Source: Daphnia carinata
Taxonomy: Eukaryota; Arthropoda; Branchiopoda; Diplostraca; Daphniidae
DNA: 64,000 nucleotides
Assembly (NCBI RefSeq): GCF_022539665.2
Contig: NC_081336.1
Coordinates: 6,244,278-6,308,277, forward strand
Direction: 5' to 3'
Below the pieces are notes generated by a model that was given only the letters and a program-made list of their open reading frames with translations, did no database searches and had not been told where the DNA came from. The translations under genes and the position numbers were made by a program. Below are positions 49,220-57,425 of this stretch, piece after piece (within the stretch, counting starts at the first letter, position 1; the number at the start of each line of letters is the position of its first letter).

Positions 49220-52069
49220 ATGAGGAACGTTATCGCAACTCTCGTCTTCATTATAGCTGTAGGAATAACCCACTCAATAACCATCGACACCTGCAACTGC
49301 TCACAACCAGTAATAAAAGGTATTTTAGATTTAGATGATCCCGACTACTGTTCACACCCTGAACCAGTAGAAATTCCAACTAAAATCAATTACCGATTCC
49401 TAACCAAAAACAAAGAACCCATAACATGGGAAGGGTACGCGTGCACCCAGTGGTTATCAACCAAAGAAATATCCACTAATTTCCTTTTAAGTCATGACAC
49501 TATTTTTAAGAAGCAAATTTTAAAAGTTAGTGCTAATGAATGCTGGAACACGGCACAGTATCCAAATACATGCGTAAATAGCCCGATGGTAAAGGACGGA
49601 AAAACATTTAAATACCTTCAGGAGCCTGAGGGAGAAGGTCAGTGGATGACAACACAAGTCTACACCACTAAGAATTGTGTAACTCAAATAGTTCAGTTAT
49701 CAAAGGATTGTCACGATTGCCCGGTAAAGTCACCGTTTGGTATAATAGCGAATTCTAGTAAGGCAGAGTTTTCGAATCATAATGAACTAACGATTGTTTG
49801 GAAAGCACCAGACCCAAAGGAGCCCACCTGTGAAATAAATTCGGTATTTCAAGGTCGAGGTAACTTAACGAAAAGTAAGAAACAAAATAGGATAGAAGAT
49901 CATGCAGCTCAGTTAGAATTTATCATATCTGCTAACAAAACGCAAATCTGCACGAACATAACCGTCGATCCGGTAATCGGGTTACCCGATTCCTACATAG
50001 ATATTATAGAAACCCCTAAGCGACAGAAAAGAAGCTATGATAGAGAAGTGATAGGATTATTAATGTTAGCCAGCGATCCTAGTCGTTGTTTGGCATACAT
50101 GCCACGTAGTGGAAGATTCTCGACCCCAACTTGTGCATTCGACACCACCCTGTCAATTGAAAAAGAAACGCAGAAGGTGACAACCAACGGGCAAGCTTTC
50201 AAATTTCTTGCTAATGGAATGGTAATGCAAAACTATCTCGAGCATTGCATTCACCAATTTACAGAAAACAACACGGGAGTCACGAAATGCGGTAGTAGTT
50301 TAGATGAACTAAATAACCCAACGGATGTATGGTCATTAGAACCCAACCCGATGACATTTGGATTAGTTCCTTTCCATATGATTCAAGCTCACACAGGTAA
50401 TTGCTTAACCGTAAACATAACACTGGATTATCCTGTAACTGTCACACCGTGTGAGAATGGTAACGTGAACCAAATATGGTTACTAGAAATTCTAGAATCA
50501 CCCAATGAGGCCACAGATGGGGAATTACAAGAACAAAGAAGGCCACAAGTAACTAGATGGGACAGGAATCGCACACGAAAGTTCGACAAAATGAGTGACC
50601 ACATACCGTTTAATCCTCCAACTTTATACGGTAAAATTCAGCCCACCACCAATTTGGATTACTGTCTAACTATATCGGAACAACAAACCCTCACGTTACT
50701 GTTTTGTAACCAAAGTAGCTCTAATGAAGGTTACCCTAAGCAGGATTTCGGCTACGTAAATGGGAAACTAAGAATTCTCACAACCAATACTTGTGTTACA
50801 CCGATGACGACGCAGTCATGCGACAGTGAACTTAGTAATAGAATGTTATGGAACTACAATGAGATTGACAGGCAATTTGCCTTAAAGGACAATCCATTTT
50901 GTCTAGTTCCATTTTACGAAGACAAGACGGTGCGAGCACTTCCCTGTGATTCCTCACAAAAGTTGCAAGAATGGGTTTTTCAAAGAACCCTTGCAACCCC
51001 ATTTTTTCCATTGGACAGAATAGAGGAGGTAACTACCATCTCGAATAGGAGGGAAGAGAGAAACAAAAGAAGACAAGAAAGGTTAATTGAACTAAATGAT
51101 TCTGGTGAAGTTTTGACCGCCAAAGGCAATGAGACAAAAACTCAATTAACAGATAGCGTTAGGACGTTGCTGGACATTGAAAATCGCCAGTACATTGAAG
51201 GGCAGGCGATCAAACACGAATCACAATTGGCCAACGAAGTTCGTCAATTATATTGCAAAATTACTTCACTACAACGTAATCAAGCTATGGTTTTAGCACA
51301 AACAAATGGACTGCTCGCAGCCCGTGCATTAAATCTAGATACATGTAGTAGAATAACCGGAAACGGCAAAAGTTTGATTTTACAGAAATGTGAAACTGTA
51401 CCTGTAAAAATGGCCGCTGTACAAACGCAGTGCGGTTATCAGCCATTTTTTCAGACAGACCCGAAAACCAATTTCACTATCGGAAAGGATGGTTGGTCAC
51501 TTCATCCTTTCCAGGATTGTTTCTGGAACGGTCAATATGTAAATTTCAATGATAAAACCTATACATGGATAAATGGTGAATGGAAACTCCAGGAACCATC
51601 AATTCATGTGGTAAAACTAAAATTGATTACAGCATTTGAGGAATTGCCTCTAAAAACATACGATTATTTACCTCAGCACCATTCGATGTATGAACCAAAT
51701 AACGTAGAACAATTAAATGTTTTAACAGAATTAATTGGTAGAGTACAACTATCTAATACTAATTCACTTTCTGGATTAGTCTTAGATAACAAGGCCCAGG
51801 TTGATTTCTGGGATATATCCAATTGGGTTTCCATATTTAAGTATGGAATACTAGCAGTGAGTGTAATAGCTGTAACAATATTGATTGGATATGTCTGCAT
51901 TGCATTTATACCATTTGCTACAATCTTCAATTTATGTAAAAAGAAAAATAACGTTAACAATCACGAGCAAGAAATTCCCATGCTGTCACATATCCATAAT
52001 GATACACAAATCATTCCGGGTAGGGGACTCTGTTGGAATGATGGATGTCTCATTGCACCCCAAAAATGA
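49220..52069 (+). CDS. env: Envelope glycoprotein with ricin-type lectin-like repeats
   Basis: 949 residues. A hydrophobic signal peptide (about 1-21) is followed by a Cys-rich N-terminal half with a TCNC motif and several N-glycosylation sites. A furin-type site KRQKR lies at residues 267-271. About 280-590 holds roughly six repeats of ricin-B (beta-trefoil) type, each with a CL or C-hydrophobic start, a second Cys and several ending in xxW: DVWSLE near 371, NQIWLLE near 418, MLWNYNE, LQEWVFQ near 583. A basic helical stretch (RREERNKRRQER) and a long heptad-rich helical region follow, then a Cys-rich segment, one membrane helix at about 872-895 and a tail of about 50 residues. The overall plan (signal, furin site, C-terminal anchor) is that of a fusion glycoprotein. 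The N-terminal Cys pattern recalls chuvirus-type glycoproteins known to be carried by arthropod LTR elements; that link is from memory and unproven. Confidence 0.85.
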   Translation: MRNVIATLVFIIAVGITHSITIDTCNCSQPVIKGILDLDDPDYCSHPEPVEIPTKINYRFLTKNKEPITWEGYACTQWLSTKEISTNFLLSHDTIFKKQILKVSANECWNTAQYPNTCVNSPMVKDGKTFKYLQEPEGEGQWMTTQVYTTKNCVTQIVQLSKDCHDCPVKSPFGIIANSSKAEFSNHNELTIVWKAPDPKEPTCEINSVFQGRGNLTKSKKQNRIEDHAAQLEFIISANKTQICTNITVDPVIGLPDSYIDIIETPKRQKRSYDREVIGLLMLASDPSRCLAYMPRSGRFSTPTCAFDTTLSIEKETQKVTTNGQAFKFLANGMVMQNYLEHCIHQFTENNTGVTKCGSSLDELNNPTDVWSLEPNPMTFGLVPFHMIQAHTGNCLTVNITLDYPVTVTPCENGNVNQIWLLEILESPNEATDGELQEQRRPQVTRWDRNRTRKFDKMSDHIPFNPPTLYGKIQPTTNLDYCLTISEQQTLTLLFCNQSSSNEGYPKQDFGYVNGKLRILTTNTCVTPMTTQSCDSELSNRMLWNYNEIDRQFALKDNPFCLVPFYEDKTVRALPCDSSQKLQEWVFQRTLATPFFPLDRIEEVTTISNRREERNKRRQERLIELNDSGEVLTAKGNETKTQLTDSVRTLLDIENRQYIEGQAIKHESQLANEVRQLYCKITSLQRNQAMVLAQTNGLLAARALNLDTCSRITGNGKSLILQKCETVPVKMAAVQTQCGYQPFFQTDPKTNFTIGKDGWSLHPFQDCFWNGQYVNFNDKTYTWINGEWKLQEPSIHVVKLKLITAFEELPLKTYDYLPQHHSMYEPNNVEQLNVLTELIGRVQLSNTNSLSGLVLDNKAQVDFWDISNWVSIFKYGILAVSVIAVTILIGYVCIAFIPFATIFNLCKKKNNVNNHEQEIPMLSHIHNDTQIIPGRGLCWNDGCLIAPQK

Positions 52070-52140
52070 AATTTGTAACCAGACAAGTAGAACAAATTTA
52101 TAGGCTATGTTAAACGTAAAATTTGTAACGTCTTGTAACT

Positions 52141-52196
52141 AATAAACCCACCTATCATCCATACCTAACCAAACCTTAAAAAAAAAAAAAAAAAAA
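52141..52196 (+). terminator. Fossil poly(A) signal plus internal A19 tract after env
   Basis: AATAAA at 52141-52146 is followed 31 nt later by a run of 19 A (52178-52196), the spacing of a genuine polyadenylated mRNA end. The element continues past it for 900 bp. This looks like an mRNA 3' end fixed into the element by template switching during reverse transcription. Confidence 0.5.
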
Positions 52197-52250
52197 GAGA
52201 AGGAAAAAGGAAAAACGTCCATAGACACCCAACCTGTAAAGTTGTGTATT

Positions 52251-52821
52251 CTACTGGAAATACAAGGAACTAACCAGCATAAAATCGGTGCCAATCAAAA
52301 GTCGACGGAGAAGACGGTGTACGTTCTGCATTGCCACTGAGTGATGGGATTCTTCTTGCAATTGTTCATTCAAGAAGAGTGATGAACGACAGTTACGGTG
52401 ATAGATATCCTCACCAGACTCTAGCCACCAGAGAAATCGTGCAAACCGGATCGGGTAAATGTCGCGGTAGCGAGCATAACCTGGAAACTGACTGGAAACG
52501 AAAAACAAGTCAAATGGAATGGTAAGAAAAGAACCAATTTGCGACTTACACATAATAACGGTCGGTGGAACTGACTCGTCGGAACCCGAAGTCAAGAGGA
52601 GGACAATTTTCAACACTCATCGATGGCCGATAGGAATTGAAGAAAAGTTCTCGATCAGTGGGAAGAAATCTTCGGAAGAGCAAATGAGGCTTGTGATACG
52701 CTATAACTTCGAAAATCCACAAAGCAGTATCAACGGCAGCACGATGAGACACAACGCATGTAAAATTAAATTCCATCACGCACAAAGGAGCTCGACGAAG
52801 GGCAAGCAACGAATGAAACAC
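52251..52821 (-). CDS. Antisense two-exon accessory gene between env and the 3' LTR (WWLESG family)
   Basis: On the minus strand, an ATG at 52821 opens exon 1 (52821-52550), which ends at a GTAAGT donor. A 58-nt intron (52549-52492) with a T-rich tract ends in TTTCCAG. Exon 2 (52491-52251) continues in the same frame to a stop. The product would be 170 residues. Exon 1 has no recognised domain. Exon 2 carries QFPGYARYRDIYPIRFARF followed by LWWLESGEDIYH and a helical, charged tail. Exon 2 has homologues at 41788-42040 (same acceptor phase) and near 57435-57671, and differences are mainly synonymous, so the antisense frame is the coding one. The intron size matches host introns. The sense strand of this stretch has a 108-codon open frame (52519-52845) of low-complexity hydrophilic type that I treat as a shadow. 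Function unknown. Confidence 0.6.
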
Positions 52822-52840
52822 ACCGGAACAAAAAACAACA

Positions 52841-52878
52841 ATTAAAAGGTCGCATCAAAAAAAAAAAAAAAAAAAAAA
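52841..52878 (+). terminator. Second internal poly(A)-like block (ATTAAA plus A22)
   Basis: ATTAAA, a common variant poly(A) signal, at 52841-52846 is followed 10 nt later by 22 consecutive A (52857-52878). Together with the A19 tract at 52178-52196 it brackets the antisense gene. Confidence 0.45.
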
Positions 52879-53072
52879 CCTTACCTACCCCCTCCACTAT
52901 TCCACTCTCTTACTAACAAGAAATGTTTAGCAATTGTAATTCCTTCGGAAGCAAGAAAAGAAGCAAATGCATAAATTAGACTTTGAAAATGTTGTAGACC
53001 TATCTGTTTTATTATAACTTCCTTATACATAAATATATTCTCCAACCCTGTAACCCCGAAGGCAACTTCTGT

Positions 53073-53086
53073 AAAAAGGGGAGGAA
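53073..53086 (+). other. Polypurine tract
   Basis: AAAAAGGGGAGGAA ends exactly where the 3' LTR begins (TGTG at 53087). This is the normal plus-strand primer of an LTR element and fixes the LTR boundary. Confidence 0.9.
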
Positions 53087-53522
53087 TGTGATGAGGACAT
53101 ATACCGAAGAACGCCACCGATTAGTTAGCTTAGCTAATTAATAGATTCCAGCCTTGGATGATTCTACGGCGAACGGGTATTAAACAGTTCTTCATCCTCA
53201 CAAAGTCTTCCCACGCCAAACCAGTATCAGTCAGCTCTTCACTTCTACGATCACTTCGTCTTCACGTGATCATCTCTTGGAGGCCAACATTGACGTCAAG
53301 AGTGACCTCATATTAACTGATAAAAGCTGTGACAAAAGGGGGGCTTGAGAGAGAGTTTTAGTGTGTTAGAGTGTATTGTGTGTCTGTGTCTAGAGCGTTT
53401 GAAGTGTAGTAGAGTTTTAGAGAATCTTACATTATATCTGTGATTAGTCTTGTTAGTCTTGTGAAAATACACTTAATAATTAGTGAGTTGAGTTGAAAGT
53501 TATTTACAAGTTAAACATTACA
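53087..53522 (+). repeat. 3' LTR of the intact gypsy element
   Basis: 436 bp, from TGTGATGAGG to AACATTACA. Two differences from the 5' LTR give about 99.5 percent identity. It is followed by the second GTTTT of the target duplication (53523-53527). Confidence 0.95.
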
Positions 53523-53527
53523 GTTTT
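53523..53527. repeat. Target site duplication, right copy (GTTTT)
   Basis: It matches GTTTT at 42475-42479. Confidence 0.85.
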
Positions 53528-53842
53528 CCAGTGGTCTAAAAATTTTTCTCGATGACAGTTGGGATTCTGGTTGGTTGTGTCTGATTCGGGAAGTACAGGG
53601 TACAACGGTGGAGATAATTTGTCGACAATATTTGGATACAAGGTATTCTCTCTACGAGTAGTCTCTGGTACAATATGATCAAGTGGCATTCGCTTACCTT
53701 TGATGGTGTTCCTTGGTCTGGTAGAGTTGTTGGAGACTCGTCGGGGAAGTGTAGAGCATAATGGACCTCCAGTTGCAAAGTTTCGAACCTCGTGTATTAC
53801 AGTGGATTGCCGAAACAATTCCGAATTACAAGATACAAACAT
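53528..53842 (-). pseudogene. Older minus-strand element ORF, proximal part (interrupted by the gypsy insertion)
   Basis: An open minus-strand frame starts at an ATG whose last bases lie in the right-hand 215-bp repeat (53842) and runs to the insertion point. It is hydrophilic, Thr/Arg/Pro-rich, with a basic NTIKGKR segment, and ends in DHWKT at the 5-bp target site. The frame resumes at 42474 on the other side of the inserted element. Family not recognised; it is probably the gag or env-like product of an older element. Confidence 0.5.
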
Positions 53843-54049
53843 GCGGTATTTTTACTACTAGAGAACACACATATTGAAGGTAAAAGGGGGGGGATACGTT
53901 CACTTTCACTTGTGAAACGCTTGAGGGATGTAAGAGGTGTGGCTGTCTTTGGATAGCCTTTGGGCTCGTTACAATAGCAATTATGTAGTTATCATTCTCT
54001 TATCCCTTTCTCTTTTTTTTAACAGGTGATTTTTTATATATGTAACGAA
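53836..54049. repeat. About 215-bp direct repeat, right copy (outer, older element)
   Basis: Near-identical to 41501-41717. The main differences are a shorter G run and one TTTATAC versus TTTTTAC change. Its last nine bases, TGTAACGAA, are also the first nine of the solo LTR that starts at 54041. Confidence 0.75.
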
Positions 54050-54775
54050 GCCGACTATATTACTTTGACTTTTACGCTTTTGCTTCAGTAGAAAACACAA
54101 GTCTGGACATGGCAAATGCAACACCATATACGCGGTTCGGCTGACCCAGATAAACACCTGCAGCTGACTCAAGTAGACGATACATAACCAACATCACGCC
54201 ACGTCGAACGGCATCTTTTAATTGGCTGCCGCGTGAGTGCATAAGCTCCGCCCAAATACGCCACTTTTTGCAATATGCAAAGTTCCGTGATGAACCCAGC
54301 ATTTCGACGGAGATCAGACAAGTTGTTGCAGCCGTGCCAACTAGTTGCCTTAAACCATTTTTCCCTCGCCTTTATTAGTAGTATTGTGTAGTAATTAATG
54401 TTTTGTGACTTAGTCAGTAAAGTCAAACTTGCTCCGGTTTAACTTTATCTACGAGACCCGTTTGACTAGTTCCCTTTATTTCGTGCTCCCTTCTTCGTAT
54501 TGCTTGTGAGGAGGACGGTGAAGCGTTCGTTTCGTATCGTATTCTTCAATCCCTATACTCGTATAATCACGGTAAGACCCTGTTATAATTGCTTCTTCTT
54601 TAACTTGTTTCTCAAATGTTTCTTCTTATCTTTTGTTCACTTGTCTTTTAATTCTTATGTTTTTGCTTATAATAAACAGATACATCATTAAGGGTAAAAC
54701 GTCTCTTGAGTTTGACTTCAATTTATTGTCTTAAATTCGTAAAGTCCATCTTCCCACACGGGAAGATGCTTTACA
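54041..54775 (+). repeat. Solo LTR, family 2, copy a
   Basis: 735 bp, TGTAACGAAG ... GATGCTTTACA, clearly homologous to 55458-56190. It is flanked by TATA on both sides (54037-54040 and 54776-54779), a possible 4-bp target duplication, but in AT-rich sequence. A downstream box ATAATCACGGTAAGACCC and an AATAAA near 54671 suggest the R region. No internal element coding sequence lies directly inside. Confidence 0.8.
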
Positions 54776-54945
54776 TATATATACATACGTCATGACGTAT
54801 GATCACCTTTGTGTTTGTTCTCTTGTTTTCAATGAGTAAGAGAATTAAGACAACACAATGCAAAGATCAAAAGTTTATATATAATGGTTAACAAAACTAA
54901 AAAAGAAGACACAAGTGCATTTACAAAAGAAAACACAAAGTAGTT

Positions 54946-55284
54946 TTAGTCCGATGGATTCAGAAATCTTGGTCCTTGAGGGCGCCTTCCCGGTCGTTCG
55001 CAGGTAGGGCACACGTCCTGCACCCACAATTTGGATAGAACCCACTTTTGTGGTGGAGGCATGCGATTCTGAGGATCAAGCTCCAGAATTTCTTGTAGTT
55101 TTTCCCCAGATTTTTTCCAATTTTTTTCATTTAGAGCTTTGTTTAGCTCTAACTTCAAGATCGCTGTGCGAACATCGAGTTCGCATTCGTGGAGGGCATG
55201 TCGAGTCGGCCAGGTTGGGTCCGGGTAAGAAAAAACAGGTTCCGGAAGGAGTGGACCGCAAAATATTGCGGTCGCCGCAAGCAC
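54946..55284 (-). pseudogene. Small minus-strand ORF related to 56972-57187 (LN...W...IL-L-P-NR-PP family)
   Basis: About 112 codons. The core reads LNKALNEKNWKKSGEKL, then ILELDPQNRMPPP and a C-terminal part with WVQDVCPTC, i.e. a CPTC pair. The plus-strand ORF at 56972-57187 shares the spaced pattern LN-x-x-L-x(4)-W ... L-x-x-IL-x-L-x-P-x-NR-x-PP. It lies between two retroelement pieces, so it is probably an element accessory ORF. No known family recognised. Confidence 0.4.
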
Positions 55285-55457
55285 GAACGAACTTGAATTA
55301 GAACATAGCTTGGCGATGCAATATCGTTAAAATTGTGTCATTAGAAAGTGAAATAACGGAACTAAGACAACCGCTCCAACAAGAATGACAAGCGGCCGAA
55401 AGAGCAACTAATCTAGATACAGAAAACAGAATACTCAGACAAAACATAGAAGCATTG
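55262..55457 (+). pseudogene. Broken gag fragment, part 1 (coiled-coil region)
   Basis: It translates in pieces to a match with the late coiled-coil part of the intact Gag (AASTNELE ... TENR). At least one in-frame stop and frameshifts are visible (for example at about 55388). It is interrupted by the solo LTR at 55458 and resumes at 56191. Confidence 0.75.
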
Positions 55458-56190
55458 TGTAACGAAGCCGAACATATTACTTTATCTTTTTCTCGCTTTT
55501 GCTTCAGTAGTAAACACAAGTCTGGACATGGCAATTGCAACACTATATACGCAGTGCAGCTGACCCAAATGAACACCTGCAGCTGACTCACGCAGACGAT
55601 ACGCCCTCAACATCACGCTTCATCAAACGGCATCGTTTAATTGGCTGCCGCGTGAATGCACAAGCTCCGCCCAATCACGCCACTCTTGCAGTATGCAAAG
55701 TTTCGTGATAAACCTAGCAGTTGACGGAAATCAGACAAGTAGTTGCAGCCGTGCCAAATAGTCGTCTTAAGTCAATCTTCCCCGCTTTATTGAGTAGTAT
55801 TGTGCCTTGCTTATTGTTTCCTTGCCTAAACTTTGAGTTAGAATTCGTTCTTGTCCCGAGCTATCCCGGACAATGATTGTCAGATTCTTACGAATCTGAA
55901 CTCTTGCTGTGTATCGCTCGTGTGGAAGCTGAAATCCAAGTTCGCCTTGTGTCGTTTTCTTCTATTCTTTCACTCGTGAGTTCACGGTAAGACCCCCTGT
56001 CTATTTGTTCTTTCTTTTAACTGTTTTCCCGAATGTTTCTTCTTATCTTTTGTTCTCTTACCTTTTTAATTCTTATGTCTTAGCTTACAATAAACACATA
56101 CGTCATTGTGGGTAAAACGTCTCGAGTTCAATTTACATTTATTGTCTTAATCCGTAAAGTCCATCTTCCCAAACGGGAAGATGCTTTACA
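55458..56190 (+). repeat. Solo LTR, family 2, copy b, inserted in a gag relic
   Basis: 733 bp with TGTAACGAAG ... GATGCTTTACA ends. A perfect 4-bp target duplication ATTG (55454-55457 and 56191-56194) flanks it. The gag relic reads on from one side to the other, which shows that the LTR arrived after the gag copy. Confidence 0.9.
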
Positions 56191-56572
56191 ATTGTTCCGA
56201 AACAATCAGGAGTTAGGAGAACAAAGAGAGGAAGTTATCAACGAAACCGATAGAAACAAAACAACAACTAGGATGACGGCTAACGATGACATCAGAGCAC
56301 TAGCAGCAGCTATTAGTCTAAGAGATGAAACGCTGAACATACCAATTTACAGCGGTAACGTAAACGACCAACTAATAGGAGTATGGCTACGCGTTGCAGA
56401 AGCAATAGCGACAATACATGAATGGCCAAAAGAAACTAAAAAGATTTTAACCCCCCGTCTAAAAGGAACAGCACTACAATGGCATATAAATCCACTGAGA
56501 GAAGCACCGATAGAACCATACGCAGAGTGCGCTTTGAAGGAACATTTCGAGCACGTTTGATTGGGAATACAA
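56191..56572 (+). pseudogene. Broken gag fragment, part 2 (capsid region)
   Basis: In-frame sequence homologous to the intact Gag from just before the capsid domain: MTANDDIRALAAAI, IPIYSGNVNDQ, WLRVAEAIATIHEWP and LKGTALQWHI are all recognisable. The sequence ends after an HFEHV match at a stop, then switches abruptly at about 56572 to unrelated minus-strand env-like sequence. No pol follows directly. Confidence 0.85.
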
Positions 56573-56576
56573 CGTC

Positions 56577-56777
56577 AATGGGATGTTTATCATTTATTTC
56601 CGGATGACAATCGGCATCCGAAAATTGAATTATTCCCATTTTCGACGATTCAGGACAATCGCATACGGTCTCTTCAAAGGCTCGAACGTTAAGTCCATAA
56701 AGGCATAGCAGTAAGGCAATTGGAAACGGCCTTAAGGGGAACAAGGGATTTTCAAATACGAAAGTAAGTGGATGCAA
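56577..56777 (-). pseudogene. Env amino-terminal fragment (signal peptide plus Cys motif), minus strand
   Basis: An ATG at 56777 is followed by a hydrophobic signal-like segment (PIALLLCLYGLNVRA), then VCDC, a Gly-Ile pair and a D-C-H pair. The spacing resembles the start of the intact element's Env (TCNC ... GIL ... DYC). The fragment is cut at about 56577 where gag sequence begins in the opposite orientation. This places a piece of a second, diverged element of related envelope type here. Confidence 0.5.
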
Positions 56778-56971
56778 AGGCTTCTTAGTTGCCCTGCGGC
56801 AAAAAAAAGGAAGCGAGAATATTTCTCTCAGCTCGCTTCGAAGTGTTGGGTCGCTTCAGTATACAAGAAAAAGGGAAAGTGAAAAAAAGTGTGAAAAGGA
56901 GCTGATAAAAATCAGAGCATTGGACGTACAACGAATGAAGAGAAAATTCTATAGAAAAAGGAACATAGCGT

Positions 56972-57187
56972 GTGAGGAGTAAAAAGAAGTTTTGTGCGAC
57001 AAGAAAAATTTTCGTGCGTAAATTTAAACAATTTAAACGATCGTATATCACATCTGAAATCACAGCCTCGTTCACAAGACAACTGAACGCGGACCTCTTC
57101 GCTGAGGATTGGGGAGGCGCGGTAAACACCCTGAAGCTAATTCTGGATCTGGGCCCTGCAAACCGTCATCCTCCTCTTTACAACTGA
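56972..57187 (+). pseudogene. Small ORF related to 54946-55284
   Basis: 71 codons with a basic start and the pattern RQLNADLFAEDWGGAV ... LILDLGPANRHPP, matching the spaced residues of the minus-strand ORF at 54946-55284. It ends soon after the PP. Surroundings are retroelement relics. Confidence 0.35.
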
Positions 57188-57425
57188 TGTTCGGAGCTAT
57201 GAGACACAGCTCAAAAACGTCAGAGGTGCGACCACAACATCCAACAAAAACGGCCACGGAAAGGAAAAAACGACAAAAAAAGACGCCGAAAATTCTATAT
57301 TTCCACCCCAATAGCAATTTGTTTATTCCTTATAGTCTAGGACCCTCTCTAAATTTGTCCAATCCTACAATAAATTTTTATTTTAAGTCCCGTTCTAAGT
57401 TTTTTTTCTCTCTCTTATAAAATAA

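Larger units (their letters stand above)
42480..53522 (+). mobile_element. Intact Ty3/gypsy LTR retrotransposon with envelope (endogenous-retrovirus-like)
   Basis: An 11.0-kb element with all expected parts: 5' LTR 42480-42914, a primer-binding-site candidate starting TGG at 42917, gag 43059-45707, pol in the -1 frame 45605-49213, env 49220-52069, an antisense two-exon gene 52821-52251, a polypurine tract 53073-53086, 3' LTR 53087-53522, and a 5-bp target duplication (GTTTT). No frame is broken. The LTRs differ by one substitution and one single-base indel, so insertion is recent. The order protease, reverse transcriptase, RNase H, integrase identifies Ty3/gypsy; the envelope makes it errantivirus-like in structure. 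It landed in a minus-strand ORF of an older element. Confidence 0.95.

Noticed and set aside
52519-52845. 108-codon plus-strand frame after env as a sense accessory protein
   Set aside because: Lys/Asn-rich with no motif. Copy-to-copy comparison supports the minus strand as coding for the overlapping second exon region. It remains possible but weak.
54072-54426. Minus-strand frames of 76-85 codons in the solo LTR
   Set aside because: They lie wholly in LTR sequence and are not kept open in the same form in copy b (55458-56190).
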